Shown here piece by piece: positions 1-10,902 of a stretch of DNA of 64,000 nt. Under the pieces are notes generated by a model. It made no database searches. It was given only the letters and a program-made list of their open reading frames with translations, and was not told the origin of the DNA. The stretch is from Picocystis sp. L7 (taxonomy: Eukaryota; Chlorophyta; Picocystophyceae; Picocystales; Picocystaceae): positions 334,845-398,844 of the forward strand of contig QXJR01000020.1 of NCBI GenBank assembly GCA_020975725.1, given 5' to 3'. A program made the position numbers and the translations under genes. Each line of letters begins with the position of its first letter. Position 1 is the first letter of the stretch.

Positions 1-170
1 CAAAAGGATGGCAGTGCCAGCAGGAGAGGGTGGAAAGAGCCGGAGGGCCGCGGGCGAACACTCCTGGGTATACCGTGCGTCGTAGGAGGCTGGCCCTATC
101 GAGGCCAAAACACCAGGTACCTGCATAATGAATGGAGCGTTGACCGCCTCATGGAAAAAGGAAGGCCTGG

Positions 171-176
171 TTTATT
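171..176 (-). terminator. polyadenylation signal of symplekin gene
   Basis: TTTATT on + reads AATAAA on -, 38 bases beyond the symplekin stop codon. The same hexamer follows several other genes in the window at a similar distance. Confidence 0.6.
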
Positions 177-213
177 CCACGTGAACGTGTCCGTCAGGGT
201 CCTTGATGCGTCG

Positions 214-3200
214 CTACCGATCCAACCCCAACAGCTCCCGGTGTGCTGCGGAAAGGCCAACACGTGCCTTCCTTGCGTAGCTCGCCAGTGCAGACTTCAG
301 ATTCGCTACCTTTTCCAGTACCTCGCTAAGCTGGGGTGCAGGCAACTGCAGCAGGATTGGATACGAGTCCGGTGCTGTTTGCTGACAGCACCGGACAAAA
401 CCCTGCCACAGCTGCGGGACCTTCCACACTTGCTTATTGACCAACTTTGGCAGAATGTCGTTGACAATGAATCGCTTCAGTGTGGGAGCAACACTGAGCG
501 TCTGAATGACCGTGCGCATAAGAAGAAGCGGTAGAGTCCTCTCGTCGGAAAGCCTCTGAGTGGCAATCGCCAGCAACTCGGGCTGGAAGATGCCTTTCAA
601 GGCAAAGCAATAATTGCAAGCCTCCACCACCTTCTTCAACGGCAGTTCGTGCCTTTCCAGATCCACCATGTGCAAGAAGATGAGAATCTCCGGTGGATCA
701 ATGCATGCGCGTGCTGGAACTGCCGTGGCTTCTTGAATCTGATCCAACGAGTCCACAGGTCTACCGCCCATCGCAATGATGAGGGCGTTGTGAATGGCGA
801 GAGGGTCCAGATCTCTCACGATGGCTGGTAGGATACCCAGAAACTCTTTCTTTGTCATTGACGAACAGGCTGGGGGTAGGAGGCGGGGGTCGTTGCTCCG
901 TTCGTAATGGGCCACCACAGCTTCCTTCAAGGGAGCTGCCAGGGGCCCAACCTCTGACAGACAGTACAGGCAACTTCGCGCAAAATCCTCCGCTCCGTCC
1001 GGGAGCTCTTTCAGCAGTTGCAAGAAGACGTCTACATCATCGCTGATGGTTCTAACCAAACCAGGAACGTTCTTCCCAATGATTTCTTGGCGATAAGAAT
1101 CCACTTTCGAGAAGCTCTCTGCCAACCGAAGCAGCAGAGTGTGCTTCTTTGTGCAGAGGGCCATGAACAAGGAAATGCGCGATTCCACAACCTCGGCAAG
1201 CGTGGGTTTGCCAGGCTTGTCCTCTTCGACCACCATCCCTTCCTCGTCTTTCTCCCAGCCCCCTTCGGCAGCATCGTCCTCCTTTTCCGCGGTCGAGCCC
1301 ATGATAATCTCTTCCTTCAGTTCAGCTGTTTTCAGTAGGCTCTCTGCAAAAACTTCAATCTGCTCCTTGATGTGATCCATGGGGAACAGGATGTTCACTG
1401 TCAATCTGATGGCCCTGCTTCTCATCGCCGGATCTAGATCCGCAGTAAATTCAAGCACGTAGTTCAACGCATCCTCTCTCACAAGGGGTCTTGAAAGAAT
1501 AAGGTCGCGTAGGACTGTGAGCCCCAGCACCGACCAACCGCCGGTGTTCTGCTTATCGAACTGACAAATATCTGCGACCACATCCACCGCACTCTTCGTG
1601 ACCCAAGGAACTTCCATCAGAAGCTGGCTGAGAGCCTTGTCCTTTGGGGAAAGCCTTTCCAAAAGCCCTTCACACGCAGCACTCAAAATGGCATCGTATT
1701 TGACTGCGTTCAACCTTTCACTACCTTCGAGCAGTTTTCCATCGTTCTTGAGGTCCTTCCCACAAAACTTCAAGAACAAGGCACTGAGCCACCGAACGAG
1801 GAGCTCGTGGCCGTATCTCCCGTACCAATCTCCCAACGCATATTCCAGGACTACCTGGGCGTTCCCTTCCCCACCCACCTCTTCATCCAAAGCCAAGTCA
1901 ATCAAAATGCCATGCTTCAGAAACTCTGAACTCTTGTCTCCAAACTGAACACCGACAATGCGAGATACAGCGGCTCGACCCAGAGCGGCTATGTCCTCCG
2001 AATTCAGGTGACTGACATAGTCTGGAGTGTGTAACACGTCAGGGGGCTCCGCCACAAATGCAGTTAACACGCCTTCTCCTCCAGAAAGAGACTTCGTATC
2101 CGTAGCTACCGCCTCCACGTCGACTGCCTCGACGTCCTCCTCGACTTGGGCAGCCTCATCTGTGGCTTTTTCAATTGTTTGAGCTGCCACCAACTGCGAT
2201 AAAGGATTAGCGACTGCAGGTTCCCCAGCCATTCCAGTAGCCACTGCAGCAGCTAGGTTGGACGTCAGGTATCTCATGTTATGAATCACAACGTCTGCCA
2301 AAGCAACAGGAGACATGTTATCAATAAACGTGTGAATCTTTCCGAATTCACTGCCTTTGGCAAGCCCGGCCAACAAGATGAGGATTTGCTCCAGCTGAAC
2401 TTGATCAGTACGGGGATACACCTTACCCGAATCAGTAGGCGGATCGACTCCGTCGAATTTAGTCCGTTTCATATTTTCGTGTTCGTTCATCTGAGAAGTG
2501 CCCCCCTTTCGTTTATCCCGGGCTCCTGCATCCTTTCCACTAGCTGTTCTTGCGGAATCTTTCCCATCCTCCTTTCCATTTGCATCGCCCAATTTATTCA
2601 ATGCCTCCAATATCTTGGGGTGCCAATATGCGTGTTCATGAACCTTATTCCTGGCAATCAAGTCCAGACCCGTCTTCAGCGCATGTTTTGCGCTTGCAAT
2701 TTGGCTGGAAATGGAGGGCTCGTCAAACAGGTCGGAGTTCGCCAGCTCAATCAAGGCGGGAAGGCACAAATGCTCCAGATCGGTTCTGTTCTTGGCCACC
2801 CCGCTGAGCAGATTGATGAGCACAATAACCACCGGGCCTGGCAAATTCCGCCCGTTTTCGGCTTTCATCAGTTCTGAGAGCTTCGTCAGCATTTGTATGG
2901 CTTCTTCTTGAAGATCGGCTTGCTTCAGCAATGAATTTTTCGGCGATATCCTGGAGGCGATGAAATCTTCCTCCTTCCCCTGTTTCTTGACGGACGTGTA
3001 GGTCATTATGATCACTTCGCAGAATTTGATGGCATGCATTTGGAGGGATTGCCCGTCTTTTCCCATGGCCTTCTGGACCAGTTTCTCTTTGAGCCATCGG
3101 AAGTTGGTCCAGGTTTCTTTGGTGTTTTTGGTCACCCTAGATTTAGGTTTGTTCCCCTGTTCATTGATGTATCGCAGGCACACTTTGGCCAACGCAGTGC

Positions 3201-3611
3201 AACTGAGGCATGCTTTTTTCGCCACTGTGCCTTGCGGATCTTCGAGCAGCACCCCCAAGACGGGAAGCCAGGTGGCCAGCAGTTGAGGATGCTTCGTGCA
3301 GCAGGATTCTGCGAATCCGGCCAAGAACTTCCTCACTGGTGCGCATGGATCCACTTGGAACGGCACCAGTTCTCCTGCGAACTTGTTGAGCAGCGTCGGT
3401 TCGCGATGCAGCAAGATTTCGCTCACCTGTTGCAGTGCGTGCACCTGCACCACCGGGACGGTCCGTGGCGTCGGTTCTTCCACGTCAGCATCGATGCATC
3501 CAGCACCCTCCTCCACCCTCCCTTCTCGTCCGGTTCCGTTCGATTCACCTTGTGGCTGGCATCCGTGGCCATCATGCATTCGTTGAGGAGCTGTGTGGCC
3601 GCGTCTTCCAT
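214..3611 (-). CDS. SYMPK: Symplekin (Pta1-like) mRNA 3'-end processing scaffold, two exons
   Basis: Symplekin is the HEAT-repeat scaffold of the cleavage/polyadenylation machinery in the nucleus. The coding sequence is join(3611..3549, 3444..214) on -, 1,097 aa. Exon 1 encodes MEDAATQLLNECMMATDASHK; removing a 104-bp GTGAAT...GTGCAG intron joins it in phase to VHALQQVSEILLHREPTLL, the expected first HEAT helices of the family. Reading straight through the intron instead gives an unrelated N terminus. HEAT-like helices cover about residues 20-330, a charged Lys/Gly/Asp linker about 330-370, and the conserved symplekin C-terminal domain about 940-1085 (motifs LPLLLMRTVIQ and VPQLWQGF). The length is close to human and plant symplekins. 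It is divergent from the Cdc25 gene across a 1.7-kb spacer. Identification is secure; the exact start relies on the inferred intron. Confidence 0.9.
3445..3548 (-). other. spliceosomal intron in symplekin gene
   Basis: The donor is AAG|GTGAAT and the acceptor GTGCAG|GTG on -. It is phase 0 and 104 bp long. Removing it produces a continuous symplekin N terminus that aligns with the family. The unspliced frame is open but encodes nothing recognisable here. Confidence 0.8.
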
Positions 3612-5292
3612 GTCGGCATCCCGTCGCACACTGCGAAACCCTACGTGCACCCATGCGTCCCCTCGATCCATCCCCGGTCCATTGGAAGAGTTGAAAGGGA
3701 ACACCGCAGAAACAGTAAGGAAGATAGACCGGATACCCATCGGATGAAGGTAGGGAAACGAACCACACCGGTCGTGGACCGAGGACGCAAGGAGGGTCAG
3801 GGAGGAGAAGAAAACGTACATGAGCTCAAGCGAGCTTCTACACGGGTTCCCGTGCGAGCTCCTTCACCACACCAGCCTGGATGCCTGCCCATGCAAGGAT
3901 GTGTTTTCACCAAAGAACGTAGAGGATGGGAGGACCGCGACAAAGGGAAGAACGAGAATACACGCCTCCATGGGACGTGTCATGGAGGACACAGAGGATA
4001 AAAGGGAAGATGGTGAAGATGCGAACGATCACGTGCGCGTGGCTGTCGTGCGCTCGCCACGCGGTCGTCCGTCGTTGCAGCACCAAGAGCAGACGACCGA
4101 GTCGCCAATCCCTCGCCCCCTCGAGGTCGAACGACCCGTTCACACAACGCAACGCACGTGATGGAGGACCCACACCTTCTCCGGTGGTGGATGACGAATG
4201 TGGATTCCGGCGGATTGAACACAACCTACAGGAGCGCTCGAGTGGAACGACTTTTTGGTGGTGTTGTGCCCTCGGTCATCGTTGACAATCGTCCCATGCG
4301 TGTGAAGGGTACCTTGCGTCCATTGCAGTCTTGTAGATGGGAATCCAACGTCCGTCGTCCAAGCACCCAACCGCGAGGTACGGCGCATGCTGGCTTTCTC
4401 CTTGTCATTTTCACGTGCGCCCTCCTTCTTCGAAGTAGACGTCACATCCACTCGATGTGAAGCATGGCCTTGTGCATTGCGGAGAAGCACGCACCTGGAG
4501 GTAGAAAATACCGAGACGGAAAGGACGACCGCTTTTCCCCAAGGGTAGGATACTCCAAGGACAAGCCCAGGCTTCTCTCTCGATCGTCCTCCACGGGGAT
4601 GCGTTTGACGGAAAGGACTTCGATGCGTTGGCTTGCCTACGTCGGGTCGCCTTCGGGGCGGGACGCGGGGAGCGAATCCCCCGATTTCTCTGCCGTTGCT
4701 TTGACGAGTGCGAGCGTTCCAACTTCTTGACCGGGTACGCGCGATCGAGGAAGGGACCTCGTTCGCGTGCGCCTCGTGTATGTGGGCGAGGCCCTTCGGA
4801 CCGGTCGACGCAAGGATTGTTTTCGAGGGATCGGTTCCTCGGACGTGACGTTTCGCGTCCTTGGGTCCGTCCCCCTTTCGTTGGCGGGAACGGTACGGTC
4901 CTGTTCTCGGGAGGATCTCGTTCGCGTCCATGGCCGGGGTCGCGGGTGCGTGCCTTGGTTGGGATCCCTCGTCCATCCATGGCTCGGGACCGAATTTCCT
5001 TCCCTCCTTTCTTTCTTTCTTCCCGTTCGTACCCTTTCCCCCTCCCACTGGACCGTTGGGTGTCCCTTCGGACCGTCCGAGGACGCCCCCCTCTCTCTCT
5101 CTCGTGCCACCGGGTCGATCGATGCTTCCACCTGGACGGTGGGTGGGTGATGGGAGGGTGGATCTCTCTCTCTCTCTCTCTCCCAGGGGGGTGGGTCGAA
5201 AGGGACGTGAAAAGGGGGGGTTGGGTCGGACCCACATCTCCGGTCGAGTCGCGAACAGGAAGGAACCGCTTTGAGAAGGTGTGGAAGAGGCC
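3612..5292. promoter_or_regulatory. divergent intergenic region, symplekin / Cdc25
   Basis: About 1.7 kb between two divergent genes. Open frames exist on both strands but are strongly biased in composition (Arg/Ser/Pro) and show no domain. Two CT-dinucleotide tracts lie near 5092-5105 and 5163-5183, just upstream of the Cdc25 start. No TATA box or other core promoter element was identified. Confidence 0.4.
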
Positions 5293-6270
5293 ATGGAGGC
5301 GTGGACGATCCCTTCGACCAGGAGGAACGCAGGAGTGGAGGAATGGAGGAACGAAACCTACGAAAGGAGGAACAAAGTGCACCGTTGGACTTCGGAAACG
5401 ACGCCCAACGGGACGAAGCAGGACGCATCCGCGAACTCCGTGCCGAAGGCCGTGGAATCGCCGCTGGTGCGCATCCAAAAAGCGCTCTTCTGCAGCCCCG
5501 TGAAGCGATGCACGAACAACCACGAAAGGAAACCGCTCGCACACGTGCAGAGGAAGCAACACCCTGTCGAAGAAGAAGAAGAAGAAGAAGGAGAAGAAGA
5601 AGAGGCGAGGATCGTCCTCCGCGCGAGGTCCCTGCCGGAACCCCAAGCGTTCGAGAGATGCAAGGAACACATCGATCAGATCGTCGAACAAGCCTTGGAA
5701 CGAACCAAGAGAAGGTCCAGCCAAAGCCTCGCGTTCAAAGAGCATCTGCTCCCGATCGTGGACGACTGTCACTACGGACCGTCCAGAATCAGCGCCGAGA
5801 CTTTGGCCGACGTCATCACCCAACCCGAACGATGGGAAGTGTGCGAATACCTCATCGTGGATTGCAGGTATCCGTACGAGTTCGATGGAGGACACGTCAA
5901 AGGGGCCATCAATCTGTTCGAACCGGCGGACGTGGAACATGCCTTCTTGAGCGAAGACAGGAAGATCAACCGCAACACGGTCGTCGTCTTCCATTGCGAG
6001 TTCTCCTCGCAGCGTGCGCCGAAGATGTACGGACACATCCGCAACCTCGACCGGAAGATGAACCTCAAAAACTATCCGAAACTCGATTTCCCGCACATGT
6101 ACATTATGGATGGTGGATACAAGGACTTCTTCTCCAAGTTCGAGGATCTCTGCGAAGGGGGGTACACCATGATGTGCGATCCGGATCACGGAGAGGAGCT
6201 CAAGGCGTGCCACACGCGTTACAAGTCCCTCTGGCAAGACAGAGGAATGTCTCATCGCGGGTCATATTGA
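5293..6270 (+). CDS. CDC25: Cdc25-type dual-specificity (M-phase inducer) phosphatase
   Basis: Predicted Cdc25 phosphatase, which removes inhibitory Tyr/Thr phosphates from cyclin-dependent kinases to trigger mitosis. The protein is 325 aa from the first in-frame ATG, with purine context (GCCATGG). The C-terminal rhodanese-like catalytic domain spans about residues 160-310. It carries the CX5R signature HCEFSSQR at about 234-241 (catalytic Cys 235, Arg 241), with EFDGGHVKGAINL and FPHMYIMDGGY matching the Cdc25 fold. The N-terminal 150 residues are basic with a polyglutamate run (about 95-105), as expected for a disordered regulatory region. True Cdc25 is absent from land plants but known in some algae, fungi and animals. 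AATAAA follows 58 bases after the stop. Confidence 0.92.
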   Translation: MEAWTIPSTRRNAGVEEWRNETYERRNKVHRWTSETTPNGTKQDASANSVPKAVESPLVRIQKALFCSPVKRCTNNHERKPLAHVQRKQHPVEEEEEEEGEEEEARIVLRARSLPEPQAFERCKEHIDQIVEQALERTKRRSSQSLAFKEHLLPIVDDCHYGPSRISAETLADVITQPERWEVCEYLIVDCRYPYEFDGGHVKGAINLFEPADVEHAFLSEDRKINRNTVVVFHCEFSSQRAPKMYGHIRNLDRKMNLKNYPKLDFPHMYIMDGGYKDFFSKFEDLCEGGYTMMCDPDHGEELKACHTRYKSLWQDRGMSHRGSY

Positions 6271-6328
6271 GAAAGAATAAGCATCTTGCATGAATGCAGT
6301 AGTCAGGATACACATCTTTTTGATTGCC

Positions 6329-6334
6329 AATAAA
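6329..6334 (+). terminator. polyadenylation signal of Cdc25 gene
   Basis: AATAAA 58 bases downstream of the Cdc25 TGA stop. Confidence 0.6.
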
Positions 6335-8533
6335 TTTTGCATTCTCGAAAACTTTCCCACCCCCATCGATTCCGCGTGGAAGACACGTCGTCGAGCCAGC
6401 TGATCACGCATGGGTTTCCGGCAGGTGCTCAGAATGGGCACAGATGAAAGGGCAGATGGAAGAGAAGACGAGCATGCCCAGGCGTTCATCCATGGACGCT
6501 TTTCGTTCGCTGGAAACTAGGAAGCACTTGCAGGCATTTCGAAGAGTGCTGCTCGTCACGACCGTGCATCCCTCTGGTCGTGGAACTGCTTCCATCCATC
6601 GGTTGTATTTCCACAGGTGCTTCCGTCGAGGCGTTCGATCGTGTGCAGGATGTAATCGGATGAGAGGACGAGAACTTCCTGCTTGTCCGAACAGTAGGCT
6701 TTCGATGCGTGCCTTGTTCCTATGGACATGACAATCTCTAGCAGCCCAGAAGGTGGTTCTGGTGCTGGTCGCGACACTGGCTACACTTACGATCCCCTGG
6801 CGTCCAGTCCCAGATCCTTTGACCGCAAAACGTACTTCCAAGATATTTAGGAGGGCTCCCTTTGGAACCCTTCTCCGCTTTGTCGATCCACGTTCAGACT
6901 TGGTACGGGCAATTATTGAAGCCACGAAATGCATGAGAGGGCATCAACGGCAAGCTTCACGCGAGCGCTTTATAATGTTTTGCCAAGGGGCATCCGTTCC
7001 TGCCTTTTGTGTCCTGACCGCAGCCAAAGCGAGGACAAGAGGCCCGGTTCGATGCAAGAGCCATTTTCCAAGTTGCAGCGGCGATTCACGGAGCAGATAC
7101 TGCATCCCTCGGTGCAAGGATCCAGCTCGTGTGGTTTCCACGAATAGGAGACATGCACCTGCTCGAAGGATATCCTGGAGGAGGGGTCATCCTGTCCAAT
7201 GGATACGTCCATGGGGATTGGACAGACCTGAGCAGGGCATCCGCCTCGAGGTGTTGTATCATCGTGCAACCAGGGGTCTCGTACACCCTCTCCATCGTGC
7301 CGAATCGGTAGAGAGCGTGTCACGACGGGAGAATGCTCGAGTTCCAAGACGTCTCGGAGCTCTCGACTTCTGTGCTGCCGACGTCCCAATCCCTGCGTGT
7401 GGGATGGTCGAGCCATCGTGGAGCGGTCGAGGGTGCCAATGGCCTGGAATCGGACGCGTTGAGCTCGTCCAATCGGTTTCGACGTTGCATCGGCATCCCA
7501 CGGATTCTTCTCCAGTTGGATTCGAGCCGCAGGAACCGGTGGGATCGCTGGGATTTCGAAACGAGCTTCATCGAATGGATGGGCGAACGGGACGACCACC
7601 ATAGTGGACTAGACATTGTCCTATGACTTGTGATGGAATCGCGTGGATCGGGAGCTCTTCTTGCAGCGCCGACCGGAGAATGCCGGGCTTGGCTTTCAGC
7701 AGAGCCTTCTTCCTGCCTGTTTTGGTTTCAACGGACGGATGGGAACGGCGTCTCGTTCCCTCCAGGATCCTTTCCTTCCACGGAGGATGCGTGTGCGATC
7801 CGTGCTCGTCTTCCTTGCCTTGTGGTATCGTCCTAGGACAGAGCCACGGTTCCACCGTGGTGTGAACAGATACACAACCCCATGCTCCTGGTCATTCCTC
7901 CCGGGAGTTCCTGGGATCTCCCATTCCTCTCCTTGGAGGTTCCGGTGAACCTTGTCCACCCTGGTTGTCCAAGCCTGGTTGCCATGCACGATGGATCCTC
8001 GAAGGGAGGGGGGGGTCGTTTACCCGGCGAGAGGGGATGCCACTGTCCCACTCGTTCCTTCCACGTCTTTGTTGTCTCCATCCTGTCCTTCCCCGTGGTC
8101 CATGGATCCTCTCCACTCCACTCAGGAAGGGAGCGATCCGGCGAGGTGCAGGACGAGGCGGGGACCGTTCGTCCACCTCGGTCGAACCCACCACCACGTA
8201 CGAACGTCCATCAACCCTAAACCCTCCCCCCGGTTCGGGGCGGGGCGCACCGTGGGGGCGAGCAGGGGAGGGGAAGGGGGGCAGAAGACGCGGTCCGACC
8301 CTGGACGTGGTGGTGGGGTCCGACCCTGGTCCATCCAAGGACACCATCCACTCGTGTGCACGTGGACACCGTCGCACGTGGTCAGTTCCGAGACAAGAAC
8401 GAAGCTTTGCAAGCGACCCTGCGGTTCCGGTCCGATCGAAACGCACTCCACGGCTCAAGACGAGTGGTGAAGAAAGGCATTCGAAAGGGAATCCGAAGGA
8501 GACGTCCCCTCCCAGGCCAAGAGGTTGGTCCTC
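6335..8533. other. 2.2-kb region with no gene resolved
   Basis: Several medium open frames overlap here. On -, the frame at 6970-7602 has a Cys-rich tail, and the frame at 6556-6777 contains a plausible stretch (SSDYILHTIERLDG). Neither has a recognisable domain, and I could not join them by convincing splice sites. A small multi-exon - strand gene is possible but unproven. The 3' part (about 7900-8530) is the upstream region of the MYB gene. Confidence 0.3.
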
Positions 8534-9976
8534 ATGTCTTCGCAAGGGAAGGAGATGCAAACGCCAACGCCGAAGGATAAAAAACAAGGAGAAACAGCGA
8601 GCGAAGGAGAGAAAAACGTACACCGTGTCTTTGGAGAAGTGCGCGTGGAAAAGAGGACGCGCGGCGTCGACCCTGAAGGCGCCGTGCAGGTGAACAACTG
8701 GACGGAAGAAGAGGATGAAATACTGTCCCGCATGCAGAAAAAGTTTGGAAACAGATGGTCTATCGTAGCCAAACACATACCGGGTCGGAACGGTCAGCAA
8801 TGCGCGCAAAGATGGAGACACAAGGTCAATCCAGAAATCAACCGTGACAAGTGGACTTTGGAAGAAGACAAGGCACTCCTGGAGATGTACGCCAAGTATC
8901 CAGGTAAATGGGCACAAATCGCAAATGCGCTGCCAGGTAGAACCGATCAGCAGTGCATGGGAAGGTATTTGCGCCACTTAGACCCGAACATCAGACGGGA
9001 CATCTGGAGCAAGGAAGAAGACGAGAAATTGCTCAGCCTGAAGGTGGAACACGGTACGAAATGGAGCGCCATTGCAAGGAACATACAAGGAAGGACGCCA
9101 CAACAGTGCCGTGCACGCTGGTTCACACTCACGGGTTCCAAACAAGGTAAACCCCACAACGCCCCCAGATCAATCGAGCTGAAAAACACTACTGCGACGG
9201 CCAAGGAATGGCCATCGCCCAAGCAGACGCTGGGAAATTTGGAGACAAGTAAGAAGAGGAAAAGCAATTGCCCACCGACGGAAACACAACGCTTAAACTT
9301 GGACGGTCACCTACCGCAGAAGCTGGACAGTCTGCGGGTGAACTCACTGCAATCGTCACCGACCACTTCCACATCACCCCGCCTTCGAGAGTTTGTGCCC
9401 ATCACACCCGAAGGTCATTCAAGCCCCACTCTCAGTTTGCAGCATGGAGCCTCCATAGCCACTATGCAGGGCTACGTTAGTCCTCTGAGTCCGATGCAGG
9501 TGTTTGAACCTATCAGATTGACAGAACAACACCTGACAACCTTGGATTGCTCTACACCATCCGTCTCTGGCACATTGCTGGATGGAGCTGTGGCATACGC
9601 AAGCCAGCCAAACGAGGTACCCGTGCTAACACGAGTCAGTCCAATGCAGTTTGTTTATCAGCGCAGTCCTGTCTTTCTGGAAACGTTCCTCGGGCACCCC
9701 CACGTGGACGTTGATAGCCCCGAGTGGGCGAGCTTGAGGGTTATCCTCGGAGGGGCTGTCAATGAAGCAGGAGTGTCCTACGAAAGACTAGAACAATGGA
9801 GGAATAAGTTCCAGCAACCTGCATCTCCGCTTGGACCTGGGAACCAGCAGGACAAGGATGCTGGCCAAACTCGTGTGATGATCTCGCAAGACTTGCTCAG
9901 CCCCCCACAGTTGCTCAACAATGGAATCAGCTACCAAGGAGCCGGTATAGATGGCTTGAATCTATCTGGATCCTAG
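8534..9976 (+). CDS. Three-repeat MYB DNA-binding protein (R1R2R3 / SNAPC4-like)
   Basis: Predicted nuclear DNA-binding protein of 480 aa starting at ATG 8534. Three consecutive MYB repeats lie at about residues 55-100, 104-151 and 156-203, each with the regularly spaced Trp core (NNWTEEEDE..W..W; DKWTLEEDK; DIWSKEEDE). The helix-3 signatures QQCAQRW, QQCMGRYLR and QQCRARW fit the SANT/MYB fold. This arrangement is found in animal c-MYB, plant 3R-MYB cell-cycle regulators and the SNAPC4 subunit of the snRNA promoter complex; the sequence alone does not decide between them. The remaining 275 residues are Ser/Pro/Thr-rich and probably regulatory. It is convergent with the DTW gene, leaving only 76 bases between stops. 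Confidence 0.9.
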   Translation: MSSQGKEMQTPTPKDKKQGETASEGEKNVHRVFGEVRVEKRTRGVDPEGAVQVNNWTEEEDEILSRMQKKFGNRWSIVAKHIPGRNGQQCAQRWRHKVNPEINRDKWTLEEDKALLEMYAKYPGKWAQIANALPGRTDQQCMGRYLRHLDPNIRRDIWSKEEDEKLLSLKVEHGTKWSAIARNIQGRTPQQCRARWFTLTGSKQGKPHNAPRSIELKNTTATAKEWPSPKQTLGNLETSKKRKSNCPPTETQRLNLDGHLPQKLDSLRVNSLQSSPTTSTSPRLREFVPITPEGHSSPTLSLQHGASIATMQGYVSPLSPMQVFEPIRLTEQHLTTLDCSTPSVSGTLLDGAVAYASQPNEVPVLTRVSPMQFVYQRSPVFLETFLGHPHVDVDSPEWASLRVILGGAVNEAGVSYERLEQWRNKFQQPASPLGPGNQQDKDAGQTRVMISQDLLSPPQLLNNGISYQGAGIDGLNLSGS

Positions 9977-10052
9977 AAGCAGGGGAAGTTCAAAGGATGC
10001 CACGAATGCAAAGGTTTTTCCCGGTGGGAAGTTTCAGAAGGCAAGCAGTGAT

Positions 10053-10902
10053 TCAGCTGGCCAAGCTCTGTCTTCGATACCTATGGCCCGACGCAACTCC
10101 ATGGTTACAGGAGTGGGAAGATCTTTCTCGAATCCCCGGATCAAATTTCGATTGCTGGTCATGAAGGGTTTGAAGGAAATTCATGACCCACGTGCACGTG
10201 GATGCCCCATTGTCTCCCTCCAACACGTGAAGTGCCCTTGCAATGGCCTCGAGGGTGGTGATGCATTCCTTGTAGGGTTCTGACCAAAGAATGTGGCGAG
10301 ACACTGGTTCCTCTCCAGTTTCCGTTCCTAGAGGGTCAACGAGCAGCTGTGCTCTTGTAGCTTTGGCTTCGCCCAACAATCTATTTTTCATTGCCGCGAA
10401 CATCTCTCTTGCATGTTGCCAGGTCCCGTCAATTGCCACCAACACGTATTCCGCCTGTTCCAATCCTCCTTCATGATCAACGGCCGTGGATTTGTCTCGC
10501 GTTTGTCCTCGACCACCTTTTCTGGCAGTGGTGGAAGTTCTAGGAGTGTGCAAGCACCAGTGCCTGGCCACCTCTTGTATGGGGCGCACGTCTGCTCCAG
10601 GGTAGAGCACGACGATGGGTTTGCCTTGGCTTCCCAGCTCCACCATTCGATCGAAGGTCTCGTTTTTTTCCACTTGGGAAGTCTCTCCCACGCAGCACAT
10701 GCACGTTTTCAAGGATCTGTTCCACACACTGAAGGGTGCGAAGCTTCCTTCGTCGCTCCAAGGGATGCTGCAGTACGACAACGGCCCCCCTGGTGGACAG
10801 GGGTGTTTCCGGAATCCCTTCGCACAGACACACGGATGAAGGACGCGTGCAAGAAGCGCATCGTTCGCGCCTGCGACGCGTCGAACCGCCGACGTCTGCC
10901 AT
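10053..10902 (-). pseudogene. DTW-domain tRNA-uridine aminocarboxypropyltransferase, frameshifted
   Basis: DTW proteins (bacterial TapT, animal DTWD1/2) transfer the 3-amino-3-carboxypropyl group of SAM to tRNA uridine (acp3U). The N-terminal zinc-binding segment (CASCTRPSSVCLC) and VVLQHP motif are read from ATG 10902 in one frame. The rest, including VVLYPGADV and the family-naming motif IDGTWQHAREMF, is in another frame. The two frames meet at a run of seven T (10663-10669 on +); one base fewer would make a single open frame of about 280 aa. No intron with consensus ends fits. This may be a sequencing or assembly indel in a homopolymer, or a genuine recent break. The enzyme identity is secure; intactness is not. 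Confidence 0.75.

Noticed and set aside
4140-6255. Long - strand frames (384 and 614 codons) upstream of and through Cdc25
   Set aside because: Arg/Pro/Ser-biased shadows opposite the Cdc25 gene and its purine/pyrimidine tracts; no domain.
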